Positions 32,590-42,031 of a DNA stretch of 64,000 nucleotides are shown here, piece after piece. Made by a program: the position numbers and the translations under genes. Below the pieces are notes generated by a model. That model had not been told where the DNA came from and ran no database searches. It was given only the letters and a program-made list of their open reading frames with translations. Source of the stretch: JAICMB01 sp035295125 (GTDB lineage: Bacteria; Acidobacteriota; Terriglobia; Bryobacterales; Bryobacteraceae); the NCBI GenBank assembly GCA_035295125.1, contig DATGJP010000064.1, positions 248,001-312,000 of the forward strand, read 5' to 3'. Position 1 is the stretch's first letter; each line of letters starts with the position of its first letter.

Positions 32590-32754
32590 CTATATCGTGG
32601 TTCGGCGCCCAAAGAGAAGGCTGATGACGAAGAGCACGATGAAAATGAAGAAAAGAAGTTTTGCGATTCCGGCCGCACCTGCGGCGATACCGCCAAATCC
32701 AAAGATGGCCGCTACGAGCGCAACGAGGAGAAATACCCAAACGTACCAGAGCAT
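32590..32754 (-). CDS. DUF1328 (YtjA-type) small membrane protein
   Basis: The protein has 54 residues. I chose the ATG at 32754 because GGAGGTAAGG lies just upstream on the minus strand; the in-frame codon at 32775 is upstream of that binding site. It is almost entirely two transmembrane helices joined by a Gly/Ala turn (FGFGGIAAGAAGIAKLLFFI). This pattern is diagnostic of DUF1328, a widespread small inner-membrane family often induced by envelope or osmotic stress. It is the first gene of a three-gene minus-strand operon. Confidence 0.9.
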   Translation of the reverse strand: MLWYVWVFLLVALVAAIFGFGGIAAGAAGIAKLLFFIFIVLFVISLLFGRRTTI

Positions 32755-32894
32755 ATAGATCCTTACCTCCGGCATCTCCTAGTGCAAAAGAGGGTCCACA
32801 CGCGCAATGCGTGGCTTTTTCAGTGCTTTCGAGGTTGAGCGCAGGTAGGTGTTACGCGCGATTGGGAAGAAAGTGCGTACCGCCTGAAGACACG

Positions 32895-34985
32895 TTACCA
32901 GGCTTTGCGCGTTTCGAGGTTAGCCTCAATTTCCTTGCGCCCGCGCCACACCGGCCGCATTTCGTCACGTGACAGCAGCGACAGTTGGTCTTCAACGTGT
33001 TTCGATCCGTCTTGCGACCAGTTGCCGTAACCCAGCAGCGCCTCGGCTCTGACAGGATTCGAGAATTCAATAACGGCGAAGTAGGTGTCACCCGAAATGC
33101 CCTCGGCTTTGCCGCCCACGAAGGGACCCGGATTTACGGTTCGAATTGCTCCGAGGATCGAGGGGCCGCCGTTGCCCGGCAAGTCGAGCGAGCCGCGCCG
33201 AAACCGCAACACGTCACCCCAGCGCACATGAAGCGTGCCATACTCGCTCTCAATCTGCGCCGCCACCGCCTCAAGAGCCTGCATTGCTTTTGCGGGATCG
33301 GCAAAACCGCGGGGCGTGGTGAGCGGCTGACGATCATCCTCGGGAACGGCATATCCGCCGATGGCCCGAAAATCCGTCCCGGCTTTGAGAATGAAGCGAT
33401 AGAAAAGTAACGTGCCGTCGCTGTTCACGTCCGCCGTGCGATTCCAACGCTCCAGAATGTCGGCCGCTTTCCTGGCTAGCGGCGTTCCTGATTTCCAGGC
33501 CTGTGCTACCAGGTCGTCTACGAAGTGGTCCGCGAGTTCGACCCGCGTGTCGAGCTTGGCGGCTTTTAGATTCTCGAAGCTGACCTTGCCCGGCCACGTG
33601 AGCATGCGAATGCTACGCTGCGCCCGCGGCGTAATGCTGGATGGAGGCGCCAGGTAAGCCGCGAACTTGGCGGGCTCCAACTGCATCGGGTAGGTCGATG
33701 TCCAGGGAGGATCGTTGCAGTTCTGAACAAAACCACTCGGCGGATCGATCACCTTCGGCAAGGCATCGTAAGGAACGATTTTGGAAGACCAGATCAGGTC
33801 GGAGCGGTCGCCCGGTACAACCCCCGCCCAGAAGGCATAATCGCCTTGCGAGCGAACCGGCACTGCCGCATTGTAAACGTACATGATGTGGCCGTCGCGG
33901 TCGGCATACGCGGTATTGAACAGCGGCAGTTGCTGCATGCGCATCGCGTCCTGGAATTGATCGAGGTTGCGAGCCAGTCCCATCTTCCAGAACTGTTCAA
34001 ACAAGCGCGGACGGTCGAGGCCTGTAACACGCAGCGCGATGGTCATGTTCTCGCGGTCGATAACCACGGGCCCGTGCACGGAGCGGCGGATGACGAGCGG
34101 TTCGTCGCGCATCGTGCCGCCCTTCCCGCGGACGCGGATCACTTGCTTCTCGACCTCGAACGCCCGCGTCTTGTCGTCGAGCACGTAGCCGCCCGCCTTT
34201 AGCGTGAGCCGATAAAGATCGCCACCGTTCGGATTGTTCGTCGTTTGCGTCCATCCGAGATAGTCCGTGAAGCACTGCCGCAGAGTCGGAAAGCCGATCC
34301 AAACCGCGCCATACGATGTAACGCCAGGCGCTTGCAGATTGACCTCGAAATACGTGTGCCGATCGCCCCATTCCAGGTGCGAATTGCTCAGCATCAGCGC
34401 GTGGCCGGATGCGGAGCGTGCCGGCGCGATGGCCCATTCATTCGAGCCATGCACGTCGACAGAGGCCCGACGGAGCCGGGCTTCGATGCGTTGCGGGCTC
34501 ACCAGCCAATCGAAGTGAATGACGCGCAGTCCGTGTGCGAGCACGTCCTCGACAGTCAGGGGCAGTGCGGTTTTCGCCGCCGGGCTCAGCGCATCGGGGT
34601 GCTCCGTACCCCAGGCGTTCAAGCCCGCAACAAACGCCCGCAAAAGCGGTGCAAACTCGGGGCTCTGCTCGGTCGACCAGGTCTTCGCTAACTGTGGGAT
34701 GCCGTTAACTCGGACCCAACGGTCGGAATCGAGGTATTGCTCGCCATACAGTTCGGCTGCCCGGCCGCGCGCCTGGACGTAGAGTCGCACCAGTAACTCG
34801 GAATGGGCCTCCATCTGCGCGTAGCCGTAGGCGTAAAACAGGCTGGGATGGTCGGGAGCAAAAACATGCGGAATGCCGTAGCGGTCCCACAGGATTTCGG
34901 TTCCTTTCGCCGGGACGGCCGCGTGGGCGGTGGTCAGCAGAACGAACAACAACGCGAATCTGCGGAGAACGGATCCGGGAGTCAT
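32895..34985 (-). CDS. Penicillin-acylase-family Ntn hydrolase (acylase, N-acyl-homoserine-lactone acylase-like)
   Basis: The protein has 696 residues from the ATG at 34985. A signal peptide (FALLFVLLTTAHAA) precedes the small alpha chain (DRYGIPHVFA, YAYGYAQMEAHSELL). The spacer region ends at the autoprocessing site HGSNEWAIAP, where Ser181 becomes the N-terminal nucleophile of the beta chain. Downstream conserved pieces include LSNSHLEWG, YGAVWIGFP and NGGDLYRLTL. Periplasmic acylases of this family cleave amide bonds in beta-lactams, acyl-homoserine lactones or aculeacin-like lipopeptides; the substrate cannot be named here. It lies 23 bp after the kinase gene on the same strand. Confidence 0.9.
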   Translation of the reverse strand: MTPGSVLRRFALLFVLLTTAHAAVPAKGTEILWDRYGIPHVFAPDHPSLFYAYGYAQMEAHSELLVRLYVQARGRAAELYGEQYLDSDRWVRVNGIPQLAKTWSTEQSPEFAPLLRAFVAGLNAWGTEHPDALSPAAKTALPLTVEDVLAHGLRVIHFDWLVSPQRIEARLRRASVDVHGSNEWAIAPARSASGHALMLSNSHLEWGDRHTYFEVNLQAPGVTSYGAVWIGFPTLRQCFTDYLGWTQTTNNPNGGDLYRLTLKAGGYVLDDKTRAFEVEKQVIRVRGKGGTMRDEPLVIRRSVHGPVVIDRENMTIALRVTGLDRPRLFEQFWKMGLARNLDQFQDAMRMQQLPLFNTAYADRDGHIMYVYNAAVPVRSQGDYAFWAGVVPGDRSDLIWSSKIVPYDALPKVIDPPSGFVQNCNDPPWTSTYPMQLEPAKFAAYLAPPSSITPRAQRSIRMLTWPGKVSFENLKAAKLDTRVELADHFVDDLVAQAWKSGTPLARKAADILERWNRTADVNSDGTLLFYRFILKAGTDFRAIGGYAVPEDDRQPLTTPRGFADPAKAMQALEAVAAQIESEYGTLHVRWGDVLRFRRGSLDLPGNGGPSILGAIRTVNPGPFVGGKAEGISGDTYFAVIEFSNPVRAEALLGYGNWSQDGSKHVEDQLSLLSRDEMRPVWRGRKEIEANLETRKAW

Positions 34986-35008
34986 TTCCTGCCAGTGTAT
35001 ACCTGCTG

Positions 35009-37708
35009 CTAACGGCAGGCTGGAGCCGCGGCCTGCGCCCGGCGCAGTCGCATGGCGGCATATTCTTTCCTGGAAGCCAGTTGTGGCCAGAGTGCTACCT
35101 CTTTGCGCCACCACGCCTCGACGCCGGAGCAGTCTCCGGCCGCGACGCGGTCACGCTGCATGGCGCGGTAGAAGTCGGCTGCCACGAACGCGCTCTGCAT
35201 CTCTTGATTGGCCGCCGCCTCGAACGGTCGAATAACCGTGGTGCCCTCGGCAAGCGCCCGGCGCGCTTCATCGACCCGCCCCTGTGCGCGCAGTTCGTCT
35301 GCCGCGGTGCCGAGATGCCAGGCCAGTAACCAGTGTTCGTCGGCTTCGGGCGGATAACTCGTGAGGAATTGGCGGTACTCGCGGATCAGATCCTGGATCA
35401 ACTCCAAGGCCTCGGCATGGTGATTGCCGCGGCTTAGAATCGGGACAATCAGGTGAAGCGTGAACATTGTTGCCAATTTGTCGGCCATGGTCAAGCCGGT
35501 GCCGTGCAGTTCCTTCCAAAGGGTTAACGCCCGCAGCGCTTCGGGGAGGCCGGCCCCTTCGTGTGCCTGTGCGAGGCTGTGGGCAAGGTTGTTGAATGCC
35601 GTGGTGTATTGCACTTTCGAGTGAAGATCGTTTACGTCCGCTTCCATCATCGGACGGATCTCCTCAATCGCCGCGCGGTTGGTCCGAATCGATGCATCAT
35701 GCCGCTCCAGGCTCGGTTGAGCGCCTGAATCGTAGAGCACGCTGAGGCTGAGCAGCACGGCTGTATGGTTCGTGACGAACCGCACGTTCTTTGGTTCGAT
35801 ATGTATTGCGCGCTCGTTGTGAGCCAGCGCGGCCTCCATCTCGGGCGCTGCCTGGTTCAACTCGCCAAGCGACATCAACGCGCGGCCGAGCCTTAAGTGC
35901 GCACCGGCGAGCTGCAGCGCTACGTTCGCAGTTTGCCCCGCCGGCGCGAGCTTAGCCCATTCCTCCTTGTACTCGACCGCCTTGCGATAGTTGTCGCGTT
36001 CGGTTTCAAGACTTCCGTCCAACTCCTCAGCGTCGCCGGCGCTCTCGTAGAGCCGGGAGAAAAGGAGCAGCGTGGATTCCGTATGTTCGGAACGGAATGG
36101 CTCCATTAGGGCGAAAGCGCGCTTCAGCGCGGCGCGAGCATCGTTGGCCCGGCTTGCGTTGAGGCGGAGAAATGCCAGACTGCGGAGACACTCGGCTGCG
36201 TCTTTGGCATATTGCGGATCACCCGCCATAAGCGATTCGTATAAGCCCAGCGCTCTTTCATAGCTGGCGGCAGCCCCCTTGGGGTCGCTTAAATTGGCTC
36301 GCCGCGGAAGTCCCTGGACGTCGCCGACGCGCTGATAAGCCTGCGCCACTTCCGCCTTCAACTGCGGGTCGTTGGCCGCATCGCGGTAGAGATTGTCGAG
36401 GTACTCCAGCGCCGTCTTGACCACCAGGGCGCGGGCCCTGGTGGTGCCGGGGATGTCGGCAATCTCATCGTGAAATTGAAACAGAAACGTGTTCGCAAGT
36501 TTGCGGACCTGCTGGAATCGTTCCTGTGCCAGACGTGCCTGGTTTGCGGCGACTCGCGCCTGATAGGCTGCGACTCCCAACCCGGTCGACAGGCTCAGCA
36601 CGGTGAGTGCCCCCGCCGCCACCCAAATGCTGTTTCGACGGATATACTTTCCCGTCCGATACAAGAAGGTGTCGGCGCGCGCCAGCACCGGCCGATTGTC
36701 CAGCGACCGCTCGATATCCTCGGCGAACTGCTCAACAGACTGGTAGCGTCGCGAGGGCTCCTTCCGCAGAGCCATCAATATGATGTTGTCGATATCGGGC
36801 GAGACTCCCGGCGCTGAGGGCTGCGTTTCACATACAGTGCGCTCAACTTCGGTGGCTGTTAGCGTTGACATCATGTAGGGCAGACGTCCGGTCAACAACT
36901 CATACAGGACGATCCCGAGAGAATAGACGTCGGAGACGGTTGTGATGGCCCCGCCGCGAACCTGCTCCGGGCTCGCATAATTCGGCGTCAGGGCCTGGTA
37001 ACGAGTGACCGTGCGGTCGTCGGAAGGGTCGATCAGCTTGGCGATTCCAAAGTCGAGCAGCTTCGGTGTGCCTTCCGGCGTCACCAGGATATTGCCTGGT
37101 TTAAGATCGCGGTGAACGATCAGGTTTTGGTGCGCGTATTGAACTGCGGCGCACACTTTCAGAAACAAGTGCAGCCTCTCAACCAGCGACAGTCGATTCC
37201 GCTCCGCGTGAGCGACGATATTCTCGCCGTCCACAAACTCCATGACGATGTACGAGAGCCCGCTCTCAGTCTCGCCGCCATCAAGCAGTCGAGCGATCTG
37301 CGGGTGCTCCAGTCCGGCGAGGATTTGCCGTTCGTGGCGAAACTGGCGCCGCGCGGCCTCGCTGTCGAGCTCCCACTTGATGAGTTTGATCGCGACCCGT
37401 TGATGGAAAGTGCCGTCATCCCGAACCGCTTCGTAGACGGCTCCCTGGCCGCCCTCTCCGCGGCGTTGCACCAGGCGATAGGGGCCGACGCGCTGATCGG
37501 GAGCAGGCTTGGATCCGATCTGGGATGCCATAGCGCCGACGATCCCGCCGATAGTTTCGCCCTCACGAAGGTGTCCGAGCAGGGACGCTACCTCTTTGCG
37601 GACCGCTTCGTCCGGAATGCCCGCCAGAGCCGCGTTTACCTCGCCCGGTGGCAGCTCGCTCAAGGCGGCAACGTGTTCTTCGACACTGCTCCATTGGTCC
37701 GCGGTCAC
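35009..37708 (-). CDS. Membrane Ser/Thr protein kinase with TPR sensor region (third copy, no sigma partner)
   Basis: The protein has 899 residues and a GTG start at 37708. The glycine loop is GEGGQGAVY (84-92), Lys108 is in VAIK, HRDLKPGN begins at 199 and DFG is at 219-221. A transmembrane helix lies near 361-381, then the segment ANTFLFQFHDEIADIPGTTR shared with the kinase at 11640, then TPR-like repeats. Unlike the other two kinases, no sigma factor gene is upstream; the neighbour is the peptidoglycan-binding protein gene at 37787. In some groups such kinases pair with sigma factors elsewhere in the genome. It is probably co-transcribed with the acylase downstream. Confidence 0.93.
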   Translation of the reverse strand: MTADQWSSVEEHVAALSELPPGEVNAALAGIPDEAVRKEVASLLGHLREGETIGGIVGAMASQIGSKPAPDQRVGPYRLVQRRGEGGQGAVYEAVRDDGTFHQRVAIKLIKWELDSEAARRQFRHERQILAGLEHPQIARLLDGGETESGLSYIVMEFVDGENIVAHAERNRLSLVERLHLFLKVCAAVQYAHQNLIVHRDLKPGNILVTPEGTPKLLDFGIAKLIDPSDDRTVTRYQALTPNYASPEQVRGGAITTVSDVYSLGIVLYELLTGRLPYMMSTLTATEVERTVCETQPSAPGVSPDIDNIILMALRKEPSRRYQSVEQFAEDIERSLDNRPVLARADTFLYRTGKYIRRNSIWVAAGALTVLSLSTGLGVAAYQARVAANQARLAQERFQQVRKLANTFLFQFHDEIADIPGTTRARALVVKTALEYLDNLYRDAANDPQLKAEVAQAYQRVGDVQGLPRRANLSDPKGAAASYERALGLYESLMAGDPQYAKDAAECLRSLAFLRLNASRANDARAALKRAFALMEPFRSEHTESTLLLFSRLYESAGDAEELDGSLETERDNYRKAVEYKEEWAKLAPAGQTANVALQLAGAHLRLGRALMSLGELNQAAPEMEAALAHNERAIHIEPKNVRFVTNHTAVLLSLSVLYDSGAQPSLERHDASIRTNRAAIEEIRPMMEADVNDLHSKVQYTTAFNNLAHSLAQAHEGAGLPEALRALTLWKELHGTGLTMADKLATMFTLHLIVPILSRGNHHAEALELIQDLIREYRQFLTSYPPEADEHWLLAWHLGTAADELRAQGRVDEARRALAEGTTVIRPFEAAANQEMQSAFVAADFYRAMQRDRVAAGDCSGVEAWWRKEVALWPQLASRKEYAAMRLRRAQAAAPACR

Positions 37709-37786
37709 CGTTTAGACATGGTATCCAACGTTGCGCGCTTCGAAGCTGGCCGACTCGTGGCTGCTGCGCGAACCCTTCTTAATAAT

Positions 37787-38656
37787 TCAAAGATTCAAGC
37801 CGTCGCACCCGGTGCACTGAGCTGCTTCTCTCGCAATCTCCATCAGCCTTTGCACGCTGAAGGCGATTCCCTTGACGAGATTCTCCGGCGTAATGCCACC
37901 GCCGGTCCCGGTGTTGAGTTTTTGAATCAGGCTCTGGATCGCTTCCGACAGTTTCTTCAGCACTCCCGCGCAGTCTGTGATCTTCTTTGGATCGAGGTTC
38001 GACAGGCACTTGTCGCGTTCTGAAATCGCGCGGTTTTTGACGTCCTCGGCCATTCTCTTGGTTTGCTGCAAGGTCTCGGCGGTTTGCGTTTCTACGGGCT
38101 TGTCCTTGATTCGTTCCTTGAGGCGATTGAATTTCTTCGCCCATTCTTCTCCCATTTGCCGAGTCGCCGGATTGGCGGAGTTCTGGGCCAACACGATCAT
38201 CATCATAATGACGAAAAACAGAACGATGATGATGCCTTGTTCAACGAGGGTCGCTGCGATGACCGGGCTCTTCGCGCCGGAGACGAAGCCGACCGGGACA
38301 ATGTCCTGCCTGGTGGGGCTTGTTACGTAAAGCGTGGAAAGCGCTTCTTGAGCCATTCGCAGGAACTGTGGGCGTATCGCCGGATCCAGGAACCTGGCGA
38401 ACGCGTACATGGTGGCTCGGATATCCAGTGCAGATCCAGGTTCCGCCCCATTTCGCAACTTGGCCCAGGTGAAATCGCCGACGATGCCGTCGGGCTTCAA
38501 TCCGTTGTCCTTTTGAAAATCAGTGACGCGGGCCTTGGTTTTTGGCCCAAACGCGCCATCCACCACCAGGCGGGGAAGCCGCTGGGATTTTGTGTTCAGC
38601 AGTTCCTGGAGCCTACTGACTTCATGTCCATGATCGCCGAGGTGCAATTGCTTCAC
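37787..38656 (-). CDS. Peptidoglycan-binding-domain protein with one membrane helix
   Basis: The protein has 289 residues; GTG start at 38656 with GGAGGA upstream. Residues 1-68 form a PG_binding_1 domain (LHLGDHGHEVSRLQELL, VDGAFGPKTKARVTDFQKDN, DGIVGDFTWAKL). A helical middle is followed by a long hydrophobic helix near 130-160 (IIIVLFFVIMMMIVLA), and a charged C-terminal region has a CxxC-like end (CTGCDG). No signal peptide precedes the binding domain. In predicted phage-like or contractile systems such domains sit on cytoplasmic-made proteins, but no system genes are seen. Function unknown. Confidence 0.75.
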   Translation of the reverse strand: MKQLHLGDHGHEVSRLQELLNTKSQRLPRLVVDGAFGPKTKARVTDFQKDNGLKPDGIVGDFTWAKLRNGAEPGSALDIRATMYAFARFLDPAIRPQFLRMAQEALSTLYVTSPTRQDIVPVGFVSGAKSPVIAATLVEQGIIIVLFFVIMMMIVLAQNSANPATRQMGEEWAKKFNRLKERIKDKPVETQTAETLQQTKRMAEDVKNRAISERDKCLSNLDPKKITDCAGVLKKLSEAIQSLIQKLNTGTGGGITPENLVKGIAFSVQRLMEIAREAAQCTGCDGLNL

Positions 38657-38744
38657 AGTTTCCTCCGAGTGGCACCTGGTGCCCTCACCTGGATAACCGT
38701 GAACGGGATGCGAAAACTACAACGGCCGCCGCAGTTTTTTGGGA

Positions 38745-40034
38745 CTACTTGATCTTGCCCTGGAGTTGGTAAAGCCAGAGCAGCGCGGTGTTCATGATCT
38801 GCTCGCCGGCGCCGATTGCGACCGGCGAAACCGTGCTGTCCGCGCCATAGCCGCCTTCCGCGACCGCTTCGACGGTCGGAAAATACTGATGGTACCCATT
38901 CGAGTACCCGAAGAAGAACAGTTGTTTAACGCGGGCGCGCTGCCGCAGACGGAGCGCATGATTGGCGAAGAATTCGCCCGATACACCCACGAGTGCGATG
39001 TCGCCGTTCAACAGCGCAACGGTCAGCCGGGGCCGCACGCCATCCTTATATTCGTCGACAAAGTTCGGGATCAGTTCGGGGAAGAAAGCTTTGCCGTACG
39101 CAGCCATGACCAGCGGGTTCGCGAAATCGGTCCGCGATGCGAACGGAAAGCGGTCCTCTTTAACAAGAAGGGAGGGCGCGGGCACGTCCTCGGTTTTCAC
39201 TGTCGCCGCAAGCTTCACGACTTCGCCTGCGAGCGCTTTGCCATAGGCTTCGTACCCCTTCCGTTCGCCGTCGGCTGCAACGGACTGATCCCCGGAGGCG
39301 CCTTGCATGAAAATCGCGGCGCAGTTCATACGGCCCATAATCTCGATTTTCATAGCTCCTACATAGTCGGCTGAGAATTTCAGGACGCCGGCTGGGATCG
39401 TCGTCGGGTGGCCGGTCCAGTTCACGAGAACGGCTATCGGGTTCCCGGTTGCCGCGTCATCGAAGCGCATGATCGCGAGCCGGTCGTCCACGGGCTTGGG
39501 CTCAAATTTCGTGTGACGGTTTCGATTCCAACCGGGGAGCTCGGTGGTTGCCGTGCCGAATCGCGCGGGGACAAGCTTTTTGTTGGCATCCACAATTGCC
39601 GCGACAATCCCATCTTCCATCTGTTTGTAGTAGTGCAGGGCCGCGTCAAACTTGCCCTGTCCTTTACCCGGTTCGTCGGTCAATTCCAGCACCGGGCCGT
39701 GATGCGTGTGCGAGCCCGCGATGAAGGAATACTCGATGCCAGCTTCTTCTTTGATCCGGCGGCGGATGATTTGAAGTGACCGCTCGGCGGGAGCGCGCCC
39801 GAGATCGAGTCCTACGATCGCGAGTTTCTTGCCGCCCGCGTCGATTACGAGCGCGTCGGCATGCAGCGGGTCTTGGATGCCGGTGGACAGCGCGTCGTGC
39901 CGCGCGCCGTAGCCCCACATCGGGACTGGTTCCTGAGGAGTAATGTCACGCCGGGCAGCGCCGGCCCTGAAGTCCGTGCCCATGCAGGAAGCCAGCATGA
40001 GCGCGGAGGTAAGAACAGAACGTAAGAAGTTCAT
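38745..40034 (-). CDS. Neutral/alkaline ceramidase-like secreted hydrolase
   Basis: The protein has 429 residues with a lipoprotein-like signal (SVLTSALMLASCMGTD; Cys17 could be lipidated). The region after it matches the neutral/alkaline non-lysosomal ceramidase N-terminal domain: GAARRDITPQEPVPMWGYG, then GLDLG, SHTHHGPVL (zinc-ligand histidines) and VNWTGHPTTI. This domain occurs alone in many Acidobacteriota and Planctomycetes, where the substrate is unknown, so ceramide hydrolysis is not implied. Its ATG overlaps the TGA of gatB (40031-40034). Confidence 0.85.
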   Translation of the reverse strand: MNFLRSVLTSALMLASCMGTDFRAGAARRDITPQEPVPMWGYGARHDALSTGIQDPLHADALVIDAGGKKLAIVGLDLGRAPAERSLQIIRRRIKEEAGIEYSFIAGSHTHHGPVLELTDEPGKGQGKFDAALHYYKQMEDGIVAAIVDANKKLVPARFGTATTELPGWNRNRHTKFEPKPVDDRLAIMRFDDAATGNPIAVLVNWTGHPTTIPAGVLKFSADYVGAMKIEIMGRMNCAAIFMQGASGDQSVAADGERKGYEAYGKALAGEVVKLAATVKTEDVPAPSLLVKEDRFPFASRTDFANPLVMAAYGKAFFPELIPNFVDEYKDGVRPRLTVALLNGDIALVGVSGEFFANHALRLRQRARVKQLFFFGYSNGYHQYFPTVEAVAEGGYGADSTVSPVAIGAGEQIMNTALLWLYQLQGKIK

Positions 40035-41503
40035 TTCAGTCTTTCGCGAAGAATTTCGTTTACGGTGGCGGGATTGGCTTGTCCTTTGCTTGCCTTCATC
40101 ACCTGGCCCACGAAGTAGCCGATCACAGTAGTCTTGCCCGAACGGTACTGTTCGAGTTGCTTGGGACTGGCCGCGATCACATCGTCAATGATCTTTTCAA
40201 GCGCGCCAGTGTCGCTGATTTGCTTTAGGCCCTCGCGGTCGATGATGGTGCGGGCCGAATCGCCCGACTCCCACATTTTGGCGAAGATCTCCTTCGCCAG
40301 TTTTCCGGAAATCTCGCCCTTGCCGATCAGGGCCAGGAGCTCGCCCAGGCGTTCGGCCGATACCGCCGATTCCGCAATGTCTGCGCCCTTAAGCGCGCCC
40401 ATCAGGTCGCCGGAAACCCAGTTCGCCGCGACGCGGGGATCGCCCGACGCTGCTGCGGTCTTTTCGAAGTAGTCGCTAATCGCGCGGCTCGCCGTCAGGA
40501 CGCCGGAGTCATATTCGCGCAATCCGTAACTTTCCGTGAACCGGCGCCGCTTGTCGGCGGGCAACTCCGGCATGGCGGCTTTGAGCCGCGCGAGCCAATC
40601 CTCGCCGATCCGCAGCGGGACGAGATCGGGCTCGGGAAAATAACGATAATCGTGGGCTTCCTCTTTGCTGCGCATCCCAACGGTCTCGCCCGTCGCGACA
40701 TTGTAGAGACGCGTCTCCTGCATCACACGGCCGCCGCTCTCGAGAACCCCGACCTGCCGCGCAATCTCGTAATCGAGCGCCATTTTCGCAAACCGGAACG
40801 AATTCAGGTTCTTGACTTCCGCTTTGGTGCCAAACTTTTCAGCGCCTTTAAGGCGGACTGAAACATTGGCGTCGCAGCGCAGTTGTCCTTTTTCCATGTC
40901 GCACTCGGAAACGCCGATGTACTGCATAACCTGCTTCAGTTCGGTCAGGAAGGCGTAGGCTTCATCTGACGATCGCAGGTCTGGTTCGGTGACGATTTCG
41001 ATCAGGGGCGTTCCGCAGCGGTTCAGATCTACGTAGGTGTAGCGGTCGGAGTCCCTGAAGCCGTCGTGGATGCTCTTACCGGCATCATCCTCCATGTGGA
41101 CGCGCGTGATGCCGATGCGCTTCGACTCGCCCCCGGTCAGGATTTCTACGTGACCGTGCTCTGCAACCGGCTGGTCGTACTGCGAGATCTGGTAGCCCTT
41201 CGGAAGATCGGGATAAAAATAGTTCTTCCTGGCAAAACGCGAGAAGGAGTTGACCCGGCATCCCAACCCCAGCGCCGCCTGAATCGCCATCTCGACGGCT
41301 TGCTGATTGAGCACCGGCAGAGCCCCGGGCAGGCCCATGCAGACCGGACAAACATTGGAATTCGGGTCGGCGCCGAAGCCGGTGGGGCACCCGCAGAAGA
41401 TCTTGGTCCGCGTGGCGAGCTGTACGTGCACCTCTAGTCCGATGACCGGTTCGTACTTGGCAATATCTTCAGGCGTGGCAATAGCCGCCGAGGTCGAGGA
41501 CAT
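40031..41503 (-). CDS. gatB: Asp-tRNA(Asn)/Glu-tRNA(Gln) amidotransferase subunit B
   Basis: The protein has 490 residues and is full length. The N-terminal kinase/amidotransferase domain shows YEPVIGLEVHVQLATRTKIF, CPVCMGLPGALPVLN and RKNYFYPDLPKGYQISQYD. The zinc-site cysteines (FCGCPTGF and CPVC) are present, and a C-terminal YqeY/helical tRNA-binding domain ends in GQANPATVNEILRERL. GatCAB amidates misacylated tRNAs, which implies that the organism lacks AsnRS or GlnRS. gatA and gatC are not adjacent. It is coupled to the ceramidase-like gene by a 4-bp overlap. Confidence 0.97.
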   Translation of the reverse strand: MSSTSAAIATPEDIAKYEPVIGLEVHVQLATRTKIFCGCPTGFGADPNSNVCPVCMGLPGALPVLNQQAVEMAIQAALGLGCRVNSFSRFARKNYFYPDLPKGYQISQYDQPVAEHGHVEILTGGESKRIGITRVHMEDDAGKSIHDGFRDSDRYTYVDLNRCGTPLIEIVTEPDLRSSDEAYAFLTELKQVMQYIGVSECDMEKGQLRCDANVSVRLKGAEKFGTKAEVKNLNSFRFAKMALDYEIARQVGVLESGGRVMQETRLYNVATGETVGMRSKEEAHDYRYFPEPDLVPLRIGEDWLARLKAAMPELPADKRRRFTESYGLREYDSGVLTASRAISDYFEKTAAASGDPRVAANWVSGDLMGALKGADIAESAVSAERLGELLALIGKGEISGKLAKEIFAKMWESGDSARTIIDREGLKQISDTGALEKIIDDVIAASPKQLEQYRSGKTTVIGYFVGQVMKASKGQANPATVNEILRERLK

Positions 41504-41599
41504 GACTTAATTATCTTATGCCGGGGTATGCGTCATGATCTGCGGCACGGTGAAGAGTGTGGAGAGGATTCAGGATAGTCGTTGTTGGTAATCGGGAAT

Positions 41600-41875
41600 T
41601 GTTGAATCTCAACTTGGACGCATTGCGCAGGGCACTATCGCAGCGGCAGGTCGCACCCGGCCTGGTGCATCATTCCGATCGCGGATCGCAATATGCATCG
41701 AAATCAGCGTGTCACGCAAGGGAAAGCCGTGGGATAAAGCGGCCTGCGAGTCCTTCATGAAACGCTGAGATAAGAGGAGGTCCATCGCAACGAGTACCGG
41801 GATCTGACAGAAGCGCGGAGCGAGATCGCGCAACATTCCTGGAGAAAATCTACAACCACTTACCCTCAGGTTCGA
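41600..41875 (+). pseudogene. IS3-family transposase relic
   Basis: C-terminal pieces of an IS3-type (OrfB) DDE transposase are readable with frame changes. They are LDALRRALSQRQVAPGLVHH then HSDRGSQYAS (second catalytic Asp, near 41650-41700), ISVSRKGKPWDKAACESFM (catalytic Glu, 41704-41757), EEVHRNEYRDLTEARSEIAQ (41775-41830), and FLEKIYNHLP (41837-41867). The first Asp region, terminal inverted repeats and orfA are missing. The copy is inactive and lies in the gatB upstream gap. Sequence beyond 41875 shows nothing recognisable. Confidence 0.85.
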
Positions 41876-42031
41876 ATGGTGTTGACTTTGTCTTTCCACT
41901 CCATCGGACAGATAGATGGCGATGTGCGACCGATGCCGGAATCGGCCGGCGCGCATATCAGCGCGCTGAACAACGCTTCAAGTTTGTCATACTCGCTGGC
42001 ACGCGCTCCCACCCAGAGTTCTGCCAATGAG

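Noticed and set aside
32796..32820. Hairpin CACGC-GCAAT-GCGTG followed by T5 on the plus strand
   Set aside because: It resembles a terminator, but no plus-strand gene ends there; the neighbouring genes are on the minus strand.
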